Origin: Bacteroidetes bacterium UBA7674 | Lineage (GTDB): Bacteria; Bacteroidota; Bacteroidia; Chitinophagales; Chitinophagaceae | Reading direction: 5' to 3' | Assembly (NCBI GenBank): GCA_002483105.1 | Contig: DLHG01000009.1 | Span: forward strand, 366,791 to 430,790 | Length of the DNA stretch: 64,000 nucleotides | Part shown: positions 7,513-16,951 of the stretch, piece by piece | How positions within the stretch are numbered: position 1 is the first letter of the stretch | Layout of the letters: every line of letters begins with the position of its first letter | The notes under the pieces: model-generated | Databases searched by the model: none | What the model saw: the letters and a program-made list of their open reading frames with translations, nothing else | What the model was told of the DNA's origin: nothing | Made by a program: the position numbers and the translations under genes

Positions 7513-10482
7513 TTAACGATCCCTCTTTTTATCAGCCCGCTTTTCCTTAGGAGGTAACCTGAAGGCGAGGTTGATGATCGTACCCTTTCCTTCTTTTGAG
7601 TCTATATAAAACCTGCCTTGTATCCTCTTGGCGCGGACATGCATATTGTCGATTCCGTGGCCACGACTCGTGTTCTGTATGTCGAATCCGTTACCATTGT
7701 CCTTCATCGTGATCTGCAATACGTTGCGCATTTTGATGCGGACGTCCAGTTCTATTTTCGTGGCTTTGGAATATTTGAGGCTGTTGTTGAGCGCTTCCTT
7801 AAATATCATGATGAGGTTGCGGCTCACGTCCATAGGGAGCTTGTAGTCTTTCCAACGCATGTCTGTGCCGAGGAAGACGAAGTCTATATCTGTATCCTGT
7901 AGCAGCTCACCACCGAAATCGCGGATGCGGTGCAGTATCTCGTACAGCGAATCGTTGGATGGCTTCAGCGACCAGAGTATGTCTTTTGTGCCGCTGTATA
8001 GCTGAGAAGTATTGTCTTCTATCTGGCTGATGATGCGCTGTGTTTCCGGCGTCATCTGAATTTTATTCTTTAATACACTTGCCAGTACATTGATGCGGGT
8101 GAGCTTGTTGCCAACTTCATCGTGGAAATCTTCTGCAGTACGTTGGCGTACACGGTTCTGTTCTTCGCGACGGGTGCGCTCAATGAGTTTCAGCCTGTTT
8201 TGCTTGATGCGGTTGGCCACATATTGTATCGTGATACCGAGTAAGATACAACCCGCCAGTATGAGCAGGCGGAACCAACCTGTTTTGTGGAATGGCGTGA
8301 TGATCTCAAAATCATAGTGCAATTCGCCGCCGGTATTGCTTTCGATATGCAAGGTGTATTTGCCTGAAGGCAAGGCAGAGAACGTAACAGCATTGGTAGG
8401 GGACCAATCGGACCATGGAGCATCGAGTCCCTCTATGCGATAGCGATAAGTGATCTGCTCACTGCCACCGCTCAATGATATAGCCTGGAAGGTGAAAGTG
8501 ATGTTGTTCTTTTTGGGTGGCAAGTGAAGGCCGTATGGAATGTTGTACCACGCACCTGTGCTATCGTAATAAGTGGTGTCTGTGATCATCTCACCGAACA
8601 CTTTTACGGATTGTAGCACGATGCTGAGGGGCTTTGCATCAGTGGTCTGTTGCTGTGGCTGATAGTGGAGTGCGCCATTGGTAGTTCCGAACCAAATGCT
8701 GCCGTTAGGCATTTTGTAAACAGCATTGTGGTTGCTTTCCATTCCTGCAACGCCCTGGCTCTTGCCGTAGAATTTTATAACGGGTTTATCGTCTTCGTTA
8801 ATGCTTATTTTATGGATGCCGAAACCTGTCCCTAACCACACATTGTTGTTGTCGTCGGTGATGATGTTGTAGATGAAATCAGAACGCAGCCCGTTCGATT
8901 TGTTAATGACAGAGCATTCGTCTGTTCTCAGGTTATAACGCAATACACCATTATCACTTGTGCCTATCCATAGCTCGTCGTTGTTTCTCAGTGCCAGGCA
9001 TAAGGCTGAAGCGCTGTCAACAGCTTTAGTTGTAACAAAGTCATTTAATTTTCCATCGTGGTAGAGAAACATGCCCTTACCGGTGGCAACGAGTATACTG
9101 TCTGAACCTATTTCGAGGAAAGACCGGACGAAGTAGTCGCTGTTAGGAACGCTATAAAAAGAGTCGGCCTCGTGATACATTACCTTGTTGCCAAATCCTA
9201 TCCATAGGCGGTCTTTCGAGTCGGTATAAAGAGTGTTGATGCCAGAGAATGGGAATCCGTATCCCGGTGCGCGGTATAAACGGAATGAGGGAGAATAGGA
9301 TATCAATCCTCCCGGTGTGCCTAACCAAAGTTTGCCATCAGCAGTGGTGGCCATAGTAGAAATAGAAGGCATGGGGTCGAAATAGGGAATAGCAATGGGC
9401 GTTATTTTCTCCTGCTCGTATTTATAGAGGCCGGCATCCATAGTGCCCAGGTATATAGCGCCCGACTTTGTGCCAACGAGACTGCGTACTTGCCCGCTTT
9501 TGAGCCCCATTGCTTCATCCAATACTGTGAAAGGAGAGCCGGAAAAACGAAAAAGCCCTTGTCCGTCAGAGCCAAGCCAGACGTTGCCTTCCGCATCAGC
9601 AAAAACACTCTGGAACCTGTTGTCACTAATTCCAGTCTGCTTATTGTAGTATTGGAGTGATTTTTCCGACAGTTTTAAGACGCCACTTTGCGTACCCAGC
9701 CATATGTTGCCTTTCTGGTCTTCCGTGATAGAATGGTAAGGTGCGAGGAATGTGACCCTCTGTTCATTTATTCTATGGAATTTTATTTTACCGCTATCCA
9801 CTTTTAATAAGCCCGAATATGAAGTGAGCCATACCTGGTCTTTACTGTCTTTAAAAAAGTCGATAATTACCGGAGGCTGTATGAAGAATGGATCGGGAGG
9901 TAAAGTTAGGGTATCCCATTTATTGCCTGTGCGATGCAGCACCGTACTATTGATCTTTGCGACCCAGATACCGTCTTTTTCAGGTAGGTAGGCACGTATG
10001 GAATCGTTGCCCGGGACGTCCAGCGGTTTGATCTTGTTCTTTTCAAGACTATAGACAAAGTAGTCGGCGGCGAACCATACTTTATTTTCCCCGTCAATCT
10101 TTATTTCCCTGATGCCTGTAGTGTTCTTAGGAAATGAATATTTTTTGAAAGTTCTACCATTGAAAGAAGAAAGTGAGCCGGGGTTGCCTATCCATAATTG
10201 TCCGGCCTTGTCGAAAGCAAGAGACATGACCTCGTTGCCGGGCATGCCGTCGCGGATTGTGTAGTTGGTGAAATTCTTTCCGTCGAAGCGTGCAAGTCCG
10301 CCGAGCGTACCTATCCAGAGATGGCCGAAATTATCCTGGGTGATGGCAGTTACCTGCGACTGTATCAGCCCGTTTTCTACGTTGAGGTTGTAAAACGAAG
10401 TTCGCTGTGCGGATGAGGTAAATACGGCGAAGCAAAACAGCACAGCTGCCAGCAGCTTTTTTATTGTGTTCAATAGGCTCAT
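7513..10482 (-). CDS. Propeller sensor histidine kinase (Reg_prop / Y_Y_Y / HisKA_3)
   Basis: About 989 residues from the ATG at 10482 (another ATG at 10503 adds 7 residues before the signal peptide). After a signal peptide ending near SSAQ comes a large periplasmic beta-propeller of two-component-regulator repeats (units such as DNFGHLWIGTLGGLARFD, DKAGQLWIGNPGSLSSF), then a Y_Y_Y domain (ITYRYRIEGLDAPWSDWS), one transmembrane helix (LLILAGCILLGITIQYV), a HisKA_3 domain with phospho-His in EDFHDEVGNKLTR, and an HATPase with DNGNGFD and GHGIDNM. Unlike one-piece hybrid systems, the regulator is a separate gene directly downstream. Confidence 0.93.
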   Translation of the reverse strand: MSLLNTIKKLLAAVLFCFAVFTSSAQRTSFYNLNVENGLIQSQVTAITQDNFGHLWIGTLGGLARFDGKNFTNYTIRDGMPGNEVMSLAFDKAGQLWIGNPGSLSSFNGRTFKKYSFPKNTTGIREIKIDGENKVWFAADYFVYSLEKNKIKPLDVPGNDSIRAYLPEKDGIWVAKINSTVLHRTGNKWDTLTLPPDPFFIQPPVIIDFFKDSKDQVWLTSYSGLLKVDSGKIKFHRINEQRVTFLAPYHSITEDQKGNIWLGTQSGVLKLSEKSLQYYNKQTGISDNRFQSVFADAEGNVWLGSDGQGLFRFSGSPFTVLDEAMGLKSGQVRSLVGTKSGAIYLGTMDAGLYKYEQEKITPIAIPYFDPMPSISTMATTADGKLWLGTPGGLISYSPSFRLYRAPGYGFPFSGINTLYTDSKDRLWIGFGNKVMYHEADSFYSVPNSDYFVRSFLEIGSDSILVATGKGMFLYHDGKLNDFVTTKAVDSASALCLALRNNDELWIGTSDNGVLRYNLRTDECSVINKSNGLRSDFIYNIITDDNNNVWLGTGFGIHKISINEDDKPVIKFYGKSQGVAGMESNHNAVYKMPNGSIWFGTTNGALHYQPQQQTTDAKPLSIVLQSVKVFGEMITDTTYYDSTGAWYNIPYGLHLPPKKNNITFTFQAISLSGGSEQITYRYRIEGLDAPWSDWSPTNAVTFSALPSGKYTLHIESNTGGELHYDFEIITPFHKTGWFRLLILAGCILLGITIQYVANRIKQNRLKLIERTRREEQNRVRQRTAEDFHDEVGNKLTRINVLASVLKNKIQMTPETQRIISQIEDNTSQLYSGTKDILWSLKPSNDSLYEILHRIRDFGGELLQDTDIDFVFLGTDMRWKDYKLPMDVSRNLIMIFKEALNNSLKYSKATKIELDVRIKMRNVLQITMKDNGNGFDIQNTSRGHGIDNMHVRAKRIQGRFYIDSKEGKGTIINLAFRLPPKEKRADKKRDR

Positions 10483-10656
10483 TTCAGGTTTGAAATTAAG
10501 CATTGTTGCGCTCTTTATCTATAGGTTTTGCCATACATCACCCCTTTAAAGGGATAAATAAAACGCACTTTCATGTTAAGCGTATGCAAATCACGCTCAG
10601 GGGGGTACAAAGGGGCAATATGCTACGGGTACATTTGAAGGAGAATTGATCGTCTT

Positions 10657-13104
10657 ATGAAACTCAAACATGTATTAGCACTCACCATTGCATTATTCAC
10701 TTCATTTAGTATGCTTGCCAAAACAGGAGGGGTAAGCGGAAAAGTGACAGACAAAGAAGGAAATCCACTAACAGGAGTAAATGTTGTAGTGCTGACAGAC
10801 AGCAATAAGAAACTGGCGAAAGCAGAGGTGACCAATGAGAAAGGTGAGTACACCTTGACGCCCCTGTCTGACGGGGTGTATGTGCTGAAGGCGACCTACT
10901 TTGGATATGAACCATATAGTTCTGAAAAAATAATTGTTTCAGGTGGAGATGTGGTGTTGCCTTTGATCACGCTGAACGAGAAGAATAATTCCCTGAAAGA
11001 AGTAACTGTTCAAACCACCAAACCACTGATAGAGATAAAAGCAGACAGGATAATAATGAACGTGGACAATAGCATTGTGAATGCAGGGTCGTCAGCTATG
11101 GAAGTATTGGCCCGTTCTCCCGGAGTGAATGTGGACCAGAATGATAATATCTCACTGAAAGGAAGACAAGGTGTGCAGATATGGATTGATGGTAAGCCCT
11201 CACCTGTAGCGGGACAAGACCTCGCCAATATCCTGAAAGGGATGCCCGCCAATGCTATTGACAAGATAGAACTGATATCTAATCCCGGTGCCCGGTATGA
11301 TGCGGAAGGAGTGGCAGGTATCATCAACATAAAGACGAAGAAAGACCAGCGTATGGGTATGAACGGAAGTGTGAATGGCTCGTATGCGCAAGGTATATAT
11401 CCTAAGTATGGTGGCGGGTTCAACCTGAACTACAGGAACAAGAAGATCAACATTAACAGCAGCTACAACTACGGTAACCGTACCGGTTTTAACCACCTGA
11501 TGCTCTACAGGCAATTCTACAATGGCAATGACAGGTTGTATGCCTATGACCAGAACAACTTTACGGTCTTCCCGATGAAGACGCATAATGCATCTGTGGG
11601 GTTGGATTATTCTGTGTCTAAGAACACGACCATCGGTACTGCCATCAGTGGGAGTTCCGGAGGGTACTTTTCAAAGGCGAATAACTTTACGAATACTGAA
11701 GGGGAGGAAAGTAGTGTGAAGCTGTATGATTTCTATACCAGGGGTACTAATGATAACCGCTGGTATAACTATGCGGTCAATGGATTTTTGAGGCACACCT
11801 TTGATACCACAGGCAAAGAGTTGAGCATTGATGTGGACTATGCTGCTTATGGCAATAATTCGGATCAGAATTTCACTACTGATTATGTTGATTTCGATAA
11901 CAACAGTGCGAATGATATTCCTAAGTATGTACAGTCAACTGATCTCAATGGCCTTACACAGATACGTTCCTTTAAGGCAGATTATACTAATCCCTTGAAA
12001 AAAGATGCAAGGTTCGAGATCGGAGCAAAGAGCACTTATGTCACTTCTGATAGTGATCCTAAATATTATGATAAGAGTTCCGGGACTGCTGTGCTGGATA
12101 TGAGCAGGACCAATCACTTCCTCTACACTGAGAATATTAATGCGGCCTATGTGAACTATAACAAAGAATGGACGAAGTGGGGTATGCAATTGGGCCTGCG
12201 TATGGAGAATACCAATGCGAAGGGTGACCAGATAACGATGAACAAAACGTTCGATACCAGCTATGTACAGTTGTATCCCAGCCTGGCGTTTACCTACCAC
12301 ATGCTGAAGGAGCACGACATGAACCTCACGCTCAGCCGCAGGATAGAGCGCCCGAACTATGACCAGCTGAATCCTTTTAAGTTCTTTATTGATAAGACAA
12401 CGTATAGGGAAGGTTATCCTTACCTGTACCCGGCTTCATCGTACTCGGCGGAGTTGTCGCATATTTTTAAGCAACGTTTTATTACCACGTTTACTTATAG
12501 CTATGCGCTCAATCATATCACAGAGGTGATTCAGCCGAGTGATGTAGAAGACAGCGTGACAGTACAGACCAATAAGAATATCAAGCACATGACTTTTATA
12601 GGGCTTAGTGGCTCTTATAATACGCAGGTAACAAAATGGTGGAACAATGTTAGCAACATCAATATCTTTCATGCGCAATATGTAGGTAATATAGCTAACA
12701 CGCCATTGAACAACGGCAGCTTCGCTTTACAGTTGTACACCACGAATAGCTTTGTGCTGGGCAAGGATATGTCGGCCGAGGTGAGCCTGAACTACCAGGG
12801 TAAGCAAGTATATGGCTACATGGATGTGAACCCTGTATGGTCGCTTAATGCGGGATTGCAAAAGAATTTTTTCCAGAAGACGCTGACCGTAAGGCTGAAT
12901 GTGCAGGATATCTTTTGGCGCGGATACCCGAGTGCGACCTCAACGTATAATGATTACAAAGAAGATTTCGTAGCGGAGCGTGATACAAGGCAGATGAGCC
13001 TGGCTGTTACTTATCGCTTTGGTAAGAAGACCGTAGCACCGGTAAGGCGCAGGACAGGTGGCGCCGAAGATGAGAAAGGCCGTGTGGGTGGTAATGGTGG
13101 TTAA
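10657..13104 (+). CDS. TonB-dependent outer-membrane receptor (CarboxypepD_reg, plug, beta-barrel)
   Basis: 815 residues. Signal peptide MKLKHVLALTIALFTSFSMLA; then a CarboxypepD_reg-like domain (about 24-110, GKVTDKEGNPLTGVNVV); a plug domain (about 130-225: SAMEVLARSPGV, VQIWIDGKPSP, IDKIELISNPGARYDAEG, AGIINIKTKK); and a long beta-barrel. It belongs to the outer-membrane beta-barrel group without a SusD partner. Substrate unknown. It is divergent from the propeller kinase, which makes it a possible regulated target. Its end overlaps the convergent amidohydrolase gene by 4 bases. Confidence 0.9.
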   Translation: MKLKHVLALTIALFTSFSMLAKTGGVSGKVTDKEGNPLTGVNVVVLTDSNKKLAKAEVTNEKGEYTLTPLSDGVYVLKATYFGYEPYSSEKIIVSGGDVVLPLITLNEKNNSLKEVTVQTTKPLIEIKADRIIMNVDNSIVNAGSSAMEVLARSPGVNVDQNDNISLKGRQGVQIWIDGKPSPVAGQDLANILKGMPANAIDKIELISNPGARYDAEGVAGIINIKTKKDQRMGMNGSVNGSYAQGIYPKYGGGFNLNYRNKKININSSYNYGNRTGFNHLMLYRQFYNGNDRLYAYDQNNFTVFPMKTHNASVGLDYSVSKNTTIGTAISGSSGGYFSKANNFTNTEGEESSVKLYDFYTRGTNDNRWYNYAVNGFLRHTFDTTGKELSIDVDYAAYGNNSDQNFTTDYVDFDNNSANDIPKYVQSTDLNGLTQIRSFKADYTNPLKKDARFEIGAKSTYVTSDSDPKYYDKSSGTAVLDMSRTNHFLYTENINAAYVNYNKEWTKWGMQLGLRMENTNAKGDQITMNKTFDTSYVQLYPSLAFTYHMLKEHDMNLTLSRRIERPNYDQLNPFKFFIDKTTYREGYPYLYPASSYSAELSHIFKQRFITTFTYSYALNHITEVIQPSDVEDSVTVQTNKNIKHMTFIGLSGSYNTQVTKWWNNVSNINIFHAQYVGNIANTPLNNGSFALQLYTTNSFVLGKDMSAEVSLNYQGKQVYGYMDVNPVWSLNAGLQKNFFQKTLTVRLNVQDIFWRGYPSATSTYNDYKEDFVAERDTRQMSLAVTYRFGKKTVAPVRRRTGGAEDEKGRVGGNGG

Positions 13105-14114
13105 CCTCCAAACTTACCCGCATCCATATTCATCCAGGCCATCGCGTTTTTGAACAATAGCTTTTCTTTCACCTCAGCCGATAGCTCGTTCATGCTTTCT
13201 ATGAGCTTACCGGGATGGTGTTCGCCGAGTGGGAAAGGGTAGTCGCTGCCCATGCAGATCTTGTCCTCGCCTATAACATCAATGATGAAGTTCATTGCCT
13301 TCGGGTCGTGTACCAATGAGTCTATCCAGAATTTACCGAGGTAATCGCGCGGGTTCACATTGTTATCAATAGCGCAAAGGTCGGGGCGAACATTGAAGCC
13401 ATGTTCTATACGGCCGATGGTGAACGGGAAACTACCGCCACCATGTGCGAATGCCACACGCAGCTTAGGGTGACGCTCCAGCACACCGCTGAATATCATA
13501 GAACTGATGGCACGAGCTGTCTCGGCAGGCATACCAACTAACCAAGGCAGCCAATACTTGGCCATGTCTTTTTCGCCCATCATTTCCCAGGGGTGTACGA
13601 AGATGCAGCAACCTAGTTCTTCGGCAGCAGCCCAGAATGGTTCATATATAGGATCGCTGAGGTTTTTATTATTGATGTTAGAGCCCAATTCAATGCCCGG
13701 CATTTTCAGTTCTTTCACGCAACGCTCCATTTCCTTTATCGCCAGGTCTATATCCTGCATGGGTACTGTGCCTATGCCGATGAAGCGGGTAGGGTGGTCG
13801 GTAACACATTGGGTGATATGATCGTTGAAGAAGCGGGAGGTTTCCAATCCGTGTTCTGCCTTAGCCCAGTAGTTGAACAAGACGGGTATAGTGGAAAGTA
13901 CCTGTACGCCTACTTCGGTCATGTCCATCTCTTTTACACGCACGCCTGCGTCCCAGCAGTTCTGGTCTATCTCGCGAAAGACCTTTCCGCCTTGTATCAT
14001 TTTGGCACAACAAGGTTTGTGGTGTTCCAGCTTGATAAAATCGCCATAACCGTATTTGGAGAACCAATCGGGTATGTGCTCGGGCATTATGTGTGTGTGG
14101 ATGTCGATCTTCAT
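13101..14114 (-). CDS. Amidohydrolase, ACMSD-type decarboxylase
   Basis: 337 residues, the usual ACMSD length. Metal ligands of the amidohydrolase TIM barrel are visible: MKIDIHTHIMP (His6, His8), FVHPWEMMG (His about 174), AHGGGSFPFTIGRIEHG and the Asp in CMGSDYPFPLGE. HGGGSFP and SDYPFPLGE fit 2-amino-3-carboxymuconate-6-semialdehyde decarboxylase, which diverts kynurenine-pathway intermediates away from NAD synthesis to catabolism; other decarboxylases of the family are possible. The thiolase lies upstream on the same strand (53-base gap), suggesting a joint aromatic or tryptophan degradation unit. Confidence 0.85.
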   Translation of the reverse strand: MKIDIHTHIMPEHIPDWFSKYGYGDFIKLEHHKPCCAKMIQGGKVFREIDQNCWDAGVRVKEMDMTEVGVQVLSTIPVLFNYWAKAEHGLETSRFFNDHITQCVTDHPTRFIGIGTVPMQDIDLAIKEMERCVKELKMPGIELGSNINNKNLSDPIYEPFWAAAEELGCCIFVHPWEMMGEKDMAKYWLPWLVGMPAETARAISSMIFSGVLERHPKLRVAFAHGGGSFPFTIGRIEHGFNVRPDLCAIDNNVNPRDYLGKFWIDSLVHDPKAMNFIIDVIGEDKICMGSDYPFPLGEHHPGKLIESMNELSAEVKEKLLFKNAMAWMNMDAGKFGG

Positions 14115-14167
14115 TTTGAACCGGGATTAGATGGATTAGTCAGATTTGCCTGGGCTCCTATAAATTA

Positions 14168-15364
14168 TTAAACAAGTTCGTAGATGATCGCAGCGCCCTG
14201 TCCTACACCGATGCACATGGTGGCGAGGCCATATTTTGCATTGCGACGGCGCATTTCGTACAAGAGTGTTGTGGAGATACGTGTACCACTGCAACCTAAA
14301 GGGTGGCCGATAGCGATAGAACCACCATTCACATTTACTCTTGCTGCTTCAATGCCCAGGTCGCGGATAGAAGCGATGCTCTGTGAAGCAAATGCTTCAT
14401 TTATTTCAAACAGTTCGATATCGCTTATTTGCAGTCCCGCACGTTTCAGTGCTTTCAGCGTTGCCGGTACAGGCCCCATACCCATGATGGCAGGGTCAAC
14501 ACCTGCGATGGCCATGGCTTTTATTTTAGCCATTGGTTTCAGTCCGTATTTTTCAACTGCTTCTTCAGAGGCGATGATCACTGCTGCTGCGCCGTCGTTG
14601 ATACCACTTGAGTTACCTGCGGTTACAGTGCCGTCTTTTTTGAAGGCAGGTTTTAACGCTGCTAGTTTATCCAGTGGTGACTGGCGAGGGTGCTCGTCGG
14701 TATCAAATACGATTGTTTTACCCTTGCCTAGATCTATTGTGATGGGTGCTATTTCGTCTTTGAATTTTCCTGAAGCATGTGCGGCAGCATATTTTTCCTG
14801 GGTGTTGTAAGCGAACTGGTCTTGTTCTTCGCGGGTTACGTTCCAACGTTCGGCTACATTTTCTGCGGTTTCGCCCATAGTGTAGGGGTGATACAGTTCG
14901 CTTAGCTTGGGATTGATGAAACGCCATCCCATTGTGGTGTCGAACATTTCAGCTTTGCGGGCATAAGGGCCGTCTGCTTTGCCCATTACGAACGGTGCGC
15001 GTGTCATGCTCTCGGCACCACCCGCAATATATACTTCGCCATCACCGCACATGATAGCGCGGCTGGCGTCCATGATGGATTGCAAACCTGATGCGCAGAG
15101 GCGGTTGACTGTATTGCCACCAACAGTAGTTGGCAGACCCGCCAGCAATGCTGCCATGCGGGCTGTATTGCGGTTGTCTTCGCCGGCCTGGTTGGCTGCT
15201 CCTGCTATTACATCTTCAATAGCGTTCACGTCTATTGAAGGGTTCCTTTCTATTAATGTCTTAATTACATGAGCCAGCATATCGTCGGGGCGAACTGTTG
15301 CCAGTGTGCCACCATATTTACCTACCGCTGTGCGCGCTGCATCTATAATATAAGCTGTGTGCAT
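14168..15364 (-). CDS. Thiolase, 3-oxoadipyl-CoA / acetyl-CoA acyltransferase type
   Basis: 398 residues. The catalytic triad of thiolases is present: Cys90 in NRLCASGLQS, His in GHPLGCSGTR (about 355) and Cys in CIGVGQGAA (about 386). The N-terminal stretch GAANQAGEDNRNTARMAALL resembles PcaF/PaaJ 3-oxoadipyl-CoA thiolases more than biosynthetic acetoacetyl-CoA thiolases. That would place it at the end of the beta-ketoadipate or phenylacetate route, but plain fatty acid beta-oxidation is also possible. No other pca or paa genes are in the window. Confidence 0.87.
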   Translation of the reverse strand: MHTAYIIDAARTAVGKYGGTLATVRPDDMLAHVIKTLIERNPSIDVNAIEDVIAGAANQAGEDNRNTARMAALLAGLPTTVGGNTVNRLCASGLQSIMDASRAIMCGDGEVYIAGGAESMTRAPFVMGKADGPYARKAEMFDTTMGWRFINPKLSELYHPYTMGETAENVAERWNVTREEQDQFAYNTQEKYAAAHASGKFKDEIAPITIDLGKGKTIVFDTDEHPRQSPLDKLAALKPAFKKDGTVTAGNSSGINDGAAAVIIASEEAVEKYGLKPMAKIKAMAIAGVDPAIMGMGPVPATLKALKRAGLQISDIELFEINEAFASQSIASIRDLGIEAARVNVNGGSIAIGHPLGCSGTRISTTLLYEMRRRNAKYGLATMCIGVGQGAAIIYELV

Positions 15365-15464
15365 TTTCTTATTGTTGAAATTCTTGTCTTTAAATTTATG
15401 CTCTTAACGCGTGCTGACGGCTTGTAGCCCCGTCTATTCAGCCGGGCAAGCGTACAGACGCTAA

Positions 15465-16688
15465 CTATTTTAAGGCTTGTTCTATATCGTTGATAATATC
15501 TTCCACTGTTTCTATTCCTATGCTCATGCGGATGAGGCCATCGGTTATTTTAAACTTCAGCCTGTCTTCTCTCGCTACGCCTACGTGTGTGGTAGATGCA
15601 GGATGAGATACGAGCGTATCGCAAGTGCCCAGCGAAACAGCATTGGTACAAAGGTGCAGTTTATTCATAAAACTTACTGCTGCATCAAAGCCACCTTTCA
15701 GTTCAAAGCTTAGCACTGCACCACCATTCTTCATCTGCTTCATGCAGATGTCATGGTCGGGGTGAGATGTGAGGCCGGGATAGTTCACTATGCTTACCGA
15801 GTCTTGTTTATCGAGGAACTCAGCTACCTTTTGTGCGTTACTGCAATGGCGTTCCATGCGCAGGCCGAAAGTACGCAGACCATTAGACAGCAGGAATGCT
15901 TCGAAAGCATTGCTATTGCCACCCAGTAAACGATGCGCTTTGGTGATGGTGGTATTCATCTTCTGCAAATCGCGACCAATCAATATGCCGCCTACAGCAG
16001 TACCGTGCCCGTTCAGGAACTTGGTAGTGGAATGTATAACAAAGTCAACATCGTATTTAAAAGGTTGTTGCAGGTACGGAGTTGCGAAAGTGTTATCGGC
16101 GGTAACTATCAATCCATATTGTTTTCCCAGTGCTGATACCGCTGCCATGTCCACGCATTGGAGGGTGGGGTTGGCAGGGGTTTCAATGTGCATCAGTTTG
16201 ATGTCCGGGTTGTCTTTCAGCGCTTTCGCCACGGTGTCCAGGTCATGGAAATCAACAATGATGGTTTCTATACCGAGGTTCGGGAATATTTTGTCTATCA
16301 GTTCCTGGTTGCCACCATAGAGTGAGTGGTGGGAGATGATCTTCTCGCCCGCTTTCATATTGCCCAGTATCATGGTAGTGGCAGCAGCCATACCTGATGC
16401 GTGGAGGATAGCTTTCAGTTGTAGCGGGGAACCGTCCTTGTCCGTAAGGTTGTAAGCTTCCAGTAAAGCGATCTTTTCTTCTGCCTCATTGATAGTGGGG
16501 TTACCGAAGCGGCTATAGATATATCCCGGTTCTTCGCCCTTAAAAACAGCGGCGCCTTGCTCGGTACTGTCAAAGGTATAAGTGCTGGAGGCATAAATGG
16601 GGGTAAGGTGTGCCCTGTGCTGTTCGCCTTTGTGCCCGCCATGAATGCAGGTAGTATCAAAACCGGAGTTTTTGCTTTTTTCAGCCAT
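15465..16688 (-). CDS. PLP-dependent trans-sulfuration enzyme, methionine gamma-lyase-like
   Basis: 407 residues. Cys/Met-metabolism fold: YSRFGNPT (Tyr58-Arg60, PLP phosphate contacts), substrate and cofactor Asp198 in TADNTFATPYLQ, and PLP Lys223 in HSTTKFLNGHG. The tail with HPASTTHVGV and RMSIGIE is typical. The neighbouring IETPANPT and NGHGTAVGG fit methionine gamma-lyase or O-acetylhomoserine sulfhydrylase better than cystathionine beta-lyase; the exact reaction is undecided. A -7 box lies 23 bases before the ATG, supporting the start at 16688. Confidence 0.87.
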   Translation of the reverse strand: MAEKSKNSGFDTTCIHGGHKGEQHRAHLTPIYASSTYTFDSTEQGAAVFKGEEPGYIYSRFGNPTINEAEEKIALLEAYNLTDKDGSPLQLKAILHASGMAAATTMILGNMKAGEKIISHHSLYGGNQELIDKIFPNLGIETIIVDFHDLDTVAKALKDNPDIKLMHIETPANPTLQCVDMAAVSALGKQYGLIVTADNTFATPYLQQPFKYDVDFVIHSTTKFLNGHGTAVGGILIGRDLQKMNTTITKAHRLLGGNSNAFEAFLLSNGLRTFGLRMERHCSNAQKVAEFLDKQDSVSIVNYPGLTSHPDHDICMKQMKNGGAVLSFELKGGFDAAVSFMNKLHLCTNAVSLGTCDTLVSHPASTTHVGVAREDRLKFKITDGLIRMSIGIETVEDIINDIEQALK

Positions 16689-16711
16689 GGAATGCTGGAA
16701 TTTATCCGCCG

Positions 16712-16719
16712 CAAAGGTA
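16712..16719 (-). promoter_or_regulatory. -7 box for the trans-sulfuration gene (TACCTTTG)
   Basis: An exact TAnnTTTG on the minus strand, 23 bases upstream of the start at 16688. Confidence 0.5.
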
Positions 16720-16951
16720 CATTTTAGCCGCCAAGTAATATTATAGGGATGGGTTATAGTGGCATTTATTTGGGAATGGATAGGGGCAATTATTGCTCTT
16801 TTCTCTTTTGGTCATGCAAAGCAGGTTTTTAACTATTAGTTTATAGTCGTGAAAAGCCCCTCGGAACTCACGCATTAAATTGTCCGCGTCTTTCATATAA
16901 TGGTTTTATTCCTTACATTTATATACATCGCACACCACCAAATCACCCGCA

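Noticed and set aside
14184..14810. 208-residue plus-strand frame opposite the thiolase gene
   Set aside because: Shadow of the thiolase codons; composition and lack of any motif or promoter argue against coding.
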